Below, in pieces: positions 57,275-64,000 of a stretch of 64,000 nucleotides of DNA. How positions within the stretch are numbered: position 1 is the first letter of the stretch; each line of letters begins with the position of its first letter. The translations under genes were made by a program, and so were the position numbers. Source of the stretch: Roseovarius atlanticus (lineage in GTDB: Bacteria > Pseudomonadota > Alphaproteobacteria > Rhodobacterales > Rhodobacteraceae); assembly GCF_001441615.1 (NCBI RefSeq), contig NZ_LAXJ01000009.1, positions 1 to 64,000 on the forward strand, given 5' to 3'. The notes below the pieces were generated by a model. It was not told the DNA's origin. It searched no databases and saw only the letters and a list, made by a program, of their open reading frames with translations.

Positions 57275-57607
57275 ATGGCCAAAGATCCTGACAAGAAAAA
57301 GCCCCAGCAGGTCTTTACCCTGCTGGTCGAGATCGGGCGCAAACAGGGCGACGGCCTGCCCGACACCGCCACGGGGGCCGCGCTGGTGGTCTATGCGTCG
57401 GGCGTGGACGAGGCCGAGGCGGTGCGCGAAACCGTGGCGATCCTGAAACAGGCCGACACCGCGCCCTTGGATGTCTCGGGTTATGGAACGCTCGACGAAC
57501 GGCTCGCCGAAGGGCACGAGATCGGCGACGACGAAAAAGAACTGATGCAACGCGCTCTGGACGAAAACGCCGTGATCGTCGCGCAGATGACGCCCTTCTA
57601 CGACTGA
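57275..57607 (+). CDS. Conserved-looking protein of unknown function downstream of dapD
   Basis: The 110-residue soluble protein contains QQVFTLLVEIGRKQGDGLPD, GAALVVYASGVDEAEAVRET and SGYGTLDERLAEGHEIGDDE. No family is recognised. Good codon bias, and the 33-base distance from dapD suggests co-transcription. It ends 13 bases from the convergent Hint gene. Confidence 0.7.
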   Translation: MAKDPDKKKPQQVFTLLVEIGRKQGDGLPDTATGAALVVYASGVDEAEAVRETVAILKQADTAPLDVSGYGTLDERLAEGHEIGDDEKELMQRALDENAVIVAQMTPFYD

Positions 57608-57620
57608 CCTTGCGCGCGGT

Positions 57621-58691
57621 TCAGGCCGCGCGGCTTGTCGCCAGCGTCACCGCCTCGAACGGTTTCAGCACAGGCCAGACCGGCTTGGCGTGTTCGGGCA
57701 GGCGGTTGCGGTCGAATCCGGCCAGGATACTGGCCGCGATCGCCTCGGGCTTGCGTCGCATCCGGCCGATGTAAAGGCTCTCCAGCGCACATCCCGCCGC
57801 CAGCACCGCCTCGTGCCCCGGCAACAAGAGGTGGTGATAGGTCACCAAGTCGGGCCCCTTGGCCTGGAACGCCGAGCGGTCGTTCACCAGATGCCGCGCG
57901 GGCACCAGAACCGCCTCGCGGCCGAACATGTATTCCACCTCGCTGCCATGCATCACCAGCCGCTGCTGCGGCGACACCACGATGTCCTTGGTCAGCTTGA
58001 AATAGGGCGCCCGCAAGCGGATGGGCCGGAAACTGCCGCGCGCGGGCACGGTGCGCTTGACGACTTGCAGCACCGGCACGCGCTGGCCCTCGTCCGTCAC
58101 CACGACATCGCCGCGCCGGATCTCGCCCGCCGGACGCTCTCCGCGATCGGTCAGGATCGGCACCTGCGCGGTCAGCGCGGGCAACGGCCCGACCGGCTCG
58201 ATCTGGTTCGAAAGGGCAAGAAAGACCACTTCCTCGTCGACCTCGAAATTGCAGCCATGCGCAAAGATGGCGTTCAGATCATCCACCGGCAGCGGCAGGG
58301 TGGCATTCAGCGCCACACTCTCCACCTGGTCGGTCTCGGGCCGCTCCAGCGTCAGCCGCGCCCAGCCCTCGGCACTGTCCCAGGAATAGGTCAGCCGCAG
58401 GATGTCCAGCCGCACGTCGCCCGCAAGTGGCAGGGTGGCATGACAGATATCGTCGCCCTGCGCGTCCACCAGGACAATCCCGCCCTGCGGCAACGCCTGA
58501 ATGGTGAACAAGCCGGGCATCGGCCATGTGCGCCGGAACGCCAGCAATGTTTGCGGCCGCGCCTGGGCCGAGATGCGGGTCTCGACCACGAGACTGCCCC
58601 GGTGCAACACCCGGTCTGCGCCCGTCTCGGTCAGCCGCGGGTCCAGCTTGAACCAGCCATCATGACTGTCGCGAAGTCCGATCCAACTCAT
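57621..58691 (-). CDS. Hint-domain-like protein with replaced catalytic residues
   Basis: The 356-residue protein has an N-terminal beta-rich region (residues 1-165) and a C-terminal Hint-like fold: DRGERPAGEIRRGDVVVTDE, PIRLRAPYFKLTKDIVVSPQ, MFGREAVLVPARHLVNDRSA. Compared with the neighbour at 58694-60280, the usual entry cysteine is absent (AQVPILTDRGER) and the SPxHR histidine is Gln (SPQQR). It is therefore probably unable to self-cleave. The ATG at 58691 follows the neighbour's stop by two bases, so the two are co-translated. Confidence 0.75.
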   Translation of the reverse strand: MSWIGLRDSHDGWFKLDPRLTETGADRVLHRGSLVVETRISAQARPQTLLAFRRTWPMPGLFTIQALPQGGIVLVDAQGDDICHATLPLAGDVRLDILRLTYSWDSAEGWARLTLERPETDQVESVALNATLPLPVDDLNAIFAHGCNFEVDEEVVFLALSNQIEPVGPLPALTAQVPILTDRGERPAGEIRRGDVVVTDEGQRVPVLQVVKRTVPARGSFRPIRLRAPYFKLTKDIVVSPQQRLVMHGSEVEYMFGREAVLVPARHLVNDRSAFQAKGPDLVTYHHLLLPGHEAVLAAGCALESLYIGRMRRKPEAIAASILAGFDRNRLPEHAKPVWPVLKPFEAVTLATSRAA

Positions 58692-58693
58692 GC

Positions 58694-60280
58694 TCACGCC
58701 GCCCATTTTCTGGACAGAATCTGCGCCTCGTAGCCGCGCAGCATCCGTCGTGCCGCGGGGCTGTACCCCTCGGCGGTTTCAATATCCAACTCGGGGAACA
58801 GGGTGCAGATCTCTTGCACGATCTCGGCCTCGAAACTGTTCTTGATCTGCGGTCCGGGCAGGAAGCTTTCGGTCGGCAACCCTTCGGACATGATCACCTG
58901 GTGCCGGTCGAACAGCAGGTGGAAATAATCGACGGTCTCGACCTCGACGCGCCGCACGCTGCGGTCGTTTACAAGGTCCTTGGCCGCCACCAGCACCTCG
59001 CGCTCTCCGAACAGAAGCTCGGCCAGGCTGTCGCGGATCAGCACCCGGTGCAAGGGCGACAGCCACAGTTCGTTATGCTCGCCGAACGTGTTCGCCAGGA
59101 TGCGGACCGGGGCAAAGGCCCCCACGCCCGGCACCTCGCGATGGCCGACCCAGCGCAGCGGCTGCAACCCTTCGTCGCGCGTCAGCACCAGATCGCCGGC
59201 CCGCAACTGTTCGACCGGGACGTCGCCGCACTCGGTCAGGATACGCGAGCCAGCCACAAAACACGGCACAGAATTCAGCGTGACAAAGCCGACGTCACTC
59301 TGACCGTTCGCACTCTCGACAGTGTAGGTAAAGTTGACTTCCTCGACGTCCCCATCACCTTCGACCGTGATGGTGCCGTCCGCGTTCACCAGCACCACCT
59401 GCCCCGTCGCCAGGGTGACGGTACTGCCCGCGACCACGTTCTGACCGTTGATCTGGGTGATCGTCAGGGCGCCGGCGGTGTTGTTGACGTCGTTGCCCAG
59501 CACGTCCAGCGTCTTGAAACCGGTGGGGAACAGATTCGACACATCGTCCTGCGCCACCAGCGTCGTCTGCACGCTGTCGCCCGCGATGATCAGCGTCGAG
59601 TCGTAATTGGCGTCCGTCACGTCCGCGATCCCGATCCGGATCGAGTTCACGTCGCCCGAATTGACCGGGATCGTCAGGGTCATGGTGACGGTGAACCCGT
59701 CCATCTCGGTGTTGTACTGGTCCGAGGTGTTGTCGACGAACAGGTTGGCGTTCGACCCGGCATTGAGGTTGTTGGGGTCGATATCCCCGTCGCCCACGCT
59801 CAGCGGCACCTGCGTGCCGTTGATCCAGACGCCCACGAAATCCTGGAACGCGCCCGTCGCGTATTCGGGGAACTCCTCGGACGCAAAGACGAACTGCATC
59901 GTCATCACGTCGCCGGTCGGGATAAAATCGACGTCGAGGAAAGAGGCGTCGTATGTGGGGGCGCCCGCCGCCGCGTTGAACAGCGGATCGTTGTTCGGCC
60001 CGCTGGAACTGGTCGTCGTGTTGGTGGATTGGTTCGAGTTACTCGACCACCAAGGCGTGGAATTGGTGAACCCGTTCAGATCCCCGGTCGAGAACATCAC
60101 CCCGGTGTCCGACGGCATCACCCCCGGCGAGATCGAGTTGCCTTGCGTGTATATGCCCGACGAGTCGGGATCACCGGTGTAAGAGGCGCTGACCACCTGC
60201 ACACCGTCACCAAAGATCGTCTCGGCCATTTCTCTTGCCGACGCGCGATCGTCTATCGGGATTTCAACGCCCCTGACCAT
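58694..60280 (-). CDS. Choice-of-anchor L domain and Hint domain protein
   Basis: The 528-residue predicted secreted protein has an N-terminal choice-of-anchor L region (REMAETIFGDGVQVVSASYT, DTGVMFSTGDLNGFTNSTPW, MTMQFVFASEEFPEYATGAF), a cadherin/VCBS-like linker (TFTYT-like NFTYTVESANGQSDVGF) and a C-terminal Hint domain: VPCFVAGSRILTECGDVPVE with the entry cysteine and LSPLHRVLI with the histidine. Hint domains in such roseobacter proteins probably self-process. The start at 60280 (AGGTGGG upstream) fits the domain boundary; the frame stays open to 60430. Confidence 0.8.
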   Translation of the reverse strand: MVRGVEIPIDDRASAREMAETIFGDGVQVVSASYTGDPDSSGIYTQGNSISPGVMPSDTGVMFSTGDLNGFTNSTPWWSSNSNQSTNTTTSSSGPNNDPLFNAAAGAPTYDASFLDVDFIPTGDVMTMQFVFASEEFPEYATGAFQDFVGVWINGTQVPLSVGDGDIDPNNLNAGSNANLFVDNTSDQYNTEMDGFTVTMTLTIPVNSGDVNSIRIGIADVTDANYDSTLIIAGDSVQTTLVAQDDVSNLFPTGFKTLDVLGNDVNNTAGALTITQINGQNVVAGSTVTLATGQVVLVNADGTITVEGDGDVEEVNFTYTVESANGQSDVGFVTLNSVPCFVAGSRILTECGDVPVEQLRAGDLVLTRDEGLQPLRWVGHREVPGVGAFAPVRILANTFGEHNELWLSPLHRVLIRDSLAELLFGEREVLVAAKDLVNDRSVRRVEVETVDYFHLLFDRHQVIMSEGLPTESFLPGPQIKNSFEAEIVQEICTLFPELDIETAEGYSPAARRMLRGYEAQILSRKWAA

Positions 60281-60579
60281 ACTGCCCACCTCATGTACGT
60301 CCAAGGTCAGCGCACGCCAAGAATCGGCTTTTCCGGTGGTCCGGTCTGACACGTCGCGGCTTTGTTTTTTTATGCCTGCTGACGTGTCGGGCGATGTGCC
60401 CAGCTGCTCTTTTGCCCTGCCTCGGGTCATTTATTAAGGATCAATTACCACGTTTCTTTCGCTTTGTTAAGGAATTCCGTCACCGATCTCACCTCTACGG
60501 CGAAGTTTTTTGCCGACGCGGGTTTGCGGTCACGAACCGTGCGGGATAGGTCTTTCAAAAATTCACAGGATAAATCTTC

Positions 60580-61737
60580 ATGGCCTCGCATTTCGCCCCG
60601 ACCGACCCCGTCGACCTGACCGCGCGACTGGTGCGCTGCGCCTCGGTCACCCCCGAGGAAGGCGGCGCGCTGCAACTGCTGGACCGGCTGCTCAGCGATG
60701 CCGGCTTTGCCTGCACCCGCGTCGATCGAAACGGCATCGCCAATCTCTATGCCCGCTGGGGCGACAAGGGGGCGGCGCGCAGCTTCGGCTTCAACGGCCA
60801 TACCGACGTGGTGCCGGTGGGCGACGCGGAGGCATGGACCACCGATCCCTTCGGCGCCCAGATTAGCGACGGTCAGCTCTGGGGCCGCGGCGCCACCGAC
60901 ATGAAATCCGGCGTCGCGGCCTTTGCCGCCGCCGCCATCGACTTCGTCCGGCAGACACCCCCCGACGGCGCGGTAATCTTCGCCATCACCGGCGACGAGG
61001 AAGGCGACGCCCGCGACGGCACGCGCGCCCTGCTCGACTGGATGAAGACCGAAGGCGAAGCGATGAGCGTCTGCCTGGTGGGCGAACCCACCTGCCCCGA
61101 AACCATGGGCGACATGATCAAGATCGGCCGCCGCGGTTCGTTGTCCGCCTGGATCACCCTCACCGGCGTGCAGGGCCATTCCGCCTATCCCCACCGCGCC
61201 TGCAACCCGCTGCCCGCCATGGCGCGGCTGGCGGACCGGCTGTCGTCTCACACGCTGGACAAGGGTACCGATCATTTCGACCCGTCCACGCTGGCCGTTG
61301 TGACCATCGACACCGGCAACCCGACGACCAACGTGATCCCCGAATCCACGCGCATGACCGTGAACATCCGCTACAACGACGCCCATAGCGGCGACAGCCT
61401 GACCGAGTGGCTGCAAGCGGAAATGGATAACGTCTGCGAGACCTTCGGCGTGCGCGGCGCCATGCAGGTCAAGAATTCCGGCGAAAGCTTCCTGACCCCG
61501 CCGGGACCTCTCTCAGACCTCATCGCAAGCGCGGTCGAGGCCGAAACCGGCGTCACGCCCGTCCTGTCGACCAGCGGCGGCACCTCGGACGCGCGCTTTG
61601 TCAAGGATCACTGCCCGGTGGTGGAATTCGGCCTTGTGGGGCAGACCATGCACCAGGTCGACGAACGGGTCGAGGTGGCGCAGATCGAACAGCTCAAGGC
61701 GATCTATGCCCGTATCCTGAAAGACTATTTCGCGTGA
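60580..61737 (+). CDS. dapE: Succinyl-diaminopimelate desuccinylase
   Basis: DapE removes succinate from N-succinyl-LL-diaminopimelate, a late step of lysine/peptidoglycan precursor synthesis. The 385-residue M20 metalloenzyme has [52 protein letters not shown] with the catalytic Glu pair, [20 protein letters not shown], and [20 protein letters not shown] near the end. The ATG follows an AT-rich leader. The stop overlaps the next GTG. Confidence 0.96.
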   Translation: MASHFAPTDPVDLTARLVRCASVTPEEGGALQLLDRLLSDAGFACTRVDRNGIANLYARWGDKGAARSFGFNGHTDVVPVGDAEAWTTDPFGAQISDGQLWGRGATDMKSGVAAFAAAAIDFVRQTPPDGAVIFAITGDEEGDARDGTRALLDWMKTEGEAMSVCLVGEPTCPETMGDMIKIGRRGSLSAWITLTGVQGHSAYPHRACNPLPAMARLADRLSSHTLDKGTDHFDPSTLAVVTIDTGNPTTNVIPESTRMTVNIRYNDAHSGDSLTEWLQAEMDNVCETFGVRGAMQVKNSGESFLTPPGPLSDLIASAVEAETGVTPVLSTSGGTSDARFVKDHCPVVEFGLVGQTMHQVDERVEVAQIEQLKAIYARILKDYFA

Positions 61738-62315
61738 TCCGGCAACAGCTTGTCGTCATGCTGAAGGACCCGCGCCCGGGCCGGGTGAAAACCCGCCTGG
61801 CCCGCGACATCGGCCCCATCGCGGCCACCTGGTGGGTCCGCCACCAGACCGACCGCCTGCTGCGCCGCCTGCGCGATCCCCGCTGGGACCTTGTGCTGGC
61901 CGTCGCGCCGGACGTGGCGGGCCTGACCAGCCGCGCCTGGCCCGCGGACCTCGAACGCATCCCCCAGGGCCCCGGCGACCTCGGTGCCCGCATGGCCCGC
62001 GTCATGCGCAGCCGCCCGCCCGGCCCGGTCTGCATCGTAGGCGGCGACATTCCCGGCATCACCCGCGCGCATCTCGCCAGCGCATTTGCCAGTCTTGGCC
62101 GGCATGACGCGGTCTTCGGCCCCGCGCCCGACGGCGGCTACTGGCTGATCGGCATGAAACGCACCCGCGCAATACCGGCGGCGTTTCTGCAAGACGTCCG
62201 CTGGTCCACCCAGCACGCGCTGGCCGACAGCTGTGCAACACTACCGGACTCGCGGATCGGACTGGTCGATACGTTGCGGGACGTGGACACGGCCGACGAC
62301 CTTCGCGCGGTCTGA
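61734..62315 (+). CDS. DUF2064/TIGR04282-type glycosyltransferase-like protein
   Basis: The 193-residue protein has the family start [54 protein letters not shown] and [14 protein letters not shown]. The fold is GT-A (nucleotidyl/glycosyl transferase); the substrate is unknown. The GTG start overlaps the dapE stop, so translation is coupled. Confidence 0.82.
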   Translation: MIRQQLVVMLKDPRPGRVKTRLARDIGPIAATWWVRHQTDRLLRRLRDPRWDLVLAVAPDVAGLTSRAWPADLERIPQGPGDLGARMARVMRSRPPGPVCIVGGDIPGITRAHLASAFASLGRHDAVFGPAPDGGYWLIGMKRTRAIPAAFLQDVRWSTQHALADSCATLPDSRIGLVDTLRDVDTADDLRAV

Positions 62316-62404
62316 CCCGCCTTGCCCGGAAAAAACAGGGCGTCTCACCCTGTTCCGCAATCTTCGCATGGAACGCCCCACGCCTTCGTGCTACGTCCCG
62401 AAGC

Positions 62405-64000
62405 ATGAGCGAGCTGCCCTCCAAATCACAGGTCCTGCAATGGATCTCGGACAATCCGACCCTGACCTCCAAGCGGGACATCGCCAAGGCGTTCGGCATC
62501 AAGGGGGCGGCGCGGATCGACCTCAAGCGCATCCTGAAGGAGCTCGAGGCCGAAGGGCACCTGGAGAAGCGCAAGAAAACCTATCGCGACCCCGACAAGC
62601 TGCCGCCCGTAAGCGTGCTGCAAGTCAGCGACCAGACGCCGGACGGCGAGCTTCTGGCGCGACCCCTGGAGTGGCATGGCGAAGGGGTCGAGCCGGTCGT
62701 CCTGCTGATCCCCCGCGCCAGCGATCCCGCGCTTGGCCCCGGCGACCGCATCCTGGGCCGCCTGCAAGAGGTCAAGGGCGAGGCGCATCACTACGAGGCG
62801 CGGCTCATTCGCCGGATCGGGACCAACCCGCGCAAGGTGCTGGGCGTTTTCAAGAAAACCGCCGAGGGCGGGCGCATCCTGCCGATCGACAAGGGCGACG
62901 GCAAAGAATGGCTGGTCGCACCCTCCGCCACCGGCGGCGCAAAGGACGGCGAGCTGGTCGAGGCCGAACAGGCCGGTCCCAAGGGCCGCATGGGCCTGCC
63001 GCAGGCCCGCATCCTCGACCGCCTGGGCGATCCGACCGCGCCCAAGGCCGTGTCGCTGATCGCCATCCACCAGCACGGCATCCCCGACGATTTCCCCGAC
63101 GACGTGATCGCCGAGGCCGACGCGCAGAAACCCCAGGGCCTCAAGGGCCGCGAAGACCTGCGCGACCTGCCGCTAGTCACCATCGACCCCGCCGATGCCC
63201 GCGACCACGACGATGCCGTCTGGGCCCATCCCGACGACGACCCCAAGAACGAGGGTGGGCACGTCATCTGGGTCGCCATCGCCGACGTTGCCTGTTACGT
63301 CACTTCCGGCTCGGCCCTCGACGCCGAGGCCCGCAAGCGCGGCAATTCCAGCTATTTCCCCGATCGCGTCGTGCCGATGCTGCCCGACCGTCTGTCTGGC
63401 GACCTTTGTTCCCTGCACGAGGGCGTGCCGCGCGCCTGCATCGCCGTGCGGATGCAGATCGACGCCCATGGGACAAAAATCGGCCACCGCTTCGTGCGCG
63501 GACTGATGCGCTCCGCCGCCTCGCTCACGTATCAGGACGTGCAGGCCGCCCGCGACGGCGCCCCGAACGACAAGTGTGGCCCCCTAATGGACGAGGTCAT
63601 AAACCCGCTCTACGAGGCCTTCGCCGCCCTGCAGGAAGCGCGCAACATCCGCCAGCCGCTCGACCTCGACCTGCCGGAACGCAAGGTCGTGCTCAGCGAC
63701 GAAGGCAAGGTGACGTCCGTCAACTTCGCCGACCGCCTCGATGCCTACAAGCTGATTGAGGACATGATGGTGCTGGCCAACGTGGCCGCCGCCGAGACGC
63801 TGATCGCCAAGAAATCCCCCCTCCTCTTCCGCGTCCACGAAGAGCCGCCGCCAGAAAAACTCGACACCCTGCGCGAGGTGGCCGAGGCCGCGGGCCTGAC
63901 GCTGGCCAAGGGGCAGGTGCTGAAAACATCGCACCTCAACCAACTTCTGCACGGCGCGGCGGGCACCGACCATGTCGAAGTCATCAACCTCGCCACCCTG
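62405..64000 (+). CDS. rnr: Ribonuclease R, 5' part
   Basis: The frame from 62405 stays open to the window edge (532 codons, no stop), so the gene is cut by the window. Residues 1-60 form an N-terminal winged helix (QVLQWISDNPTLTSKRDIAK, FGIKGAARIDLKRILKELEA). Residues about 75-225 are cold-shock domains. The catalytic RNB domain begins near 255 with TIDPADARDHDDAVWAH, holding the Mg-binding aspartates, and continues with SSYFPDRVVPMLPDRLSGDL and RVHEEPPPEKLD. RNase R is a processive 3'-5' exonuclease for structured RNA. A long frame at 62233-63759 is a shadow of this gene. No strong ribosome binding site is seen. Confidence 0.94.
   Translation, partial: MSELPSKSQVLQWISDNPTLTSKRDIAKAFGIKGAARIDLKRILKELEAEGHLEKRKKTYRDPDKLPPVSVLQVSDQTPDGELLARPLEWHGEGVEPVVLLIPRASDPALGPGDRILGRLQEVKGEAHHYEARLIRRIGTNPRKVLGVFKKTAEGGRILPIDKGDGKEWLVAPSATGGAKDGELVEAEQAGPKGRMGLPQARILDRLGDPTAPKAVSLIAIHQHGIPDDFPDDVIAEADAQKPQGLKGREDLRDLPLVTIDPADARDHDDAVWAHPDDDPKNEGGHVIWVAIADVACYVTSGSALDAEARKRGNSSYFPDRVVPMLPDRLSGDLCSLHEGVPRACIAVRMQIDAHGTKIGHRFVRGLMRSAASLTYQDVQAARDGAPNDKCGPLMDEVINPLYEAFAALQEARNIRQPLDLDLPERKVVLSDEGKVTSVNFADRLDAYKLIEDMMVLANVAAAETLIAKKSPLLFRVHEEPPPEKLDTLREVAEAAGLTLAKGQVLKTSHLNQLLHGAAGTDHVEVINLATL

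Noticed and set aside
58814-60349. 511-codon plus-strand frame opposite the Hint protein
   Set aside because: Shadow of the choice-of-anchor L/Hint gene; no recognisable features.
62233-63759. 508-codon plus-strand frame over the end of the window
   Set aside because: Arg/Pro-rich shadow of rnr, whose true frame starts at 62405 and has no stop before the window edge.

Overview
The window looks like the chromosome of a marine-type alphaproteobacterium, most likely Rhodobacteraceae (roseobacter group). This rests on a TrcR/DUF1013 regulator, COQ9, a ybaB-(TraB/GumN)-recR cluster, alphaproteobacterial-type AcnA, HemF and DapD/DapE proteins, high GC with strong third-position bias, and short GTAGGG(T/C)GGG hairpin repeats after several genes. 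No rRNA, tRNA or CRISPR array was seen. The left 26 kb is accessory DNA with softer codon bias and decayed IS fragments. The right 38 kb is dense core genome.

Accessory part. 159-5256 is an operon with four-base overlaps. It encodes a HAD-UbiA fusion, a GtrA flippase, a DprE1-like oxidase, a DprE2-like reductase and a membrane protein, and so appears to be a complete decaprenyl-phospho-arabinose pathway of the mycobacterial type. A decayed IS3-type transposase follows (5395-6072). Next come a surface or exopolysaccharide group: a secreted SGNH-like protein, an O-antigen-ligase/Wzy-like protein, a 2OG-Fe(II) oxygenase, and a 1391-residue RTX protein that contains a second, nearly identical copy of the SGNH-like domain.

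15758-24154 is the most unusual region. A YcaO-TfuA pair, a cytosolic HEIGH zinc peptidase and a 195-residue protein ending in seven SGAKV-type pentapeptides form one putative operon. It is flanked by a Crp/Fnr regulator, a membrane cyclic-nucleotide-binding protein and a class III adenylate/guanylate cyclase with TPRs. This reads as an uncharacterised peptide-modification (RiPP-like or thioamidation) system coupled to cyclic-nucleotide signalling; that role is inferred. Two IS3 transposase remnants lying head to head close the accessory region (25373-25850).

Core part. 25982-37406 holds hemF, an SDR, an RsmC-like methyltransferase, clpS, a HAD hydrolase, a DUF1223 protein, acnA, a DUF4242 protein, a DJ-1/AraC regulator, ybaB, a TraB/GumN protein and recR. 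37597-48954 holds an EamA transporter, trcR, an RNase T2, a small HTH protein, a sialidase-like/quinone-oxidoreductase operon, coq9, rpsU, rlmN, a universal stress protein and a large MscS channel. 49257-55509 carries an adenine/methylthioadenosine salvage neighbourhood (mtnP, apt, a LOG-family protein) with transporters and small proteins. 55634-64000 carries an SH3/DUF1236 protein, dapD, two adjacent Hint-domain proteins (one with both key Hint residues replaced), dapE, a DUF2064 protein and the start of rnr (RNase R), which runs off the window.
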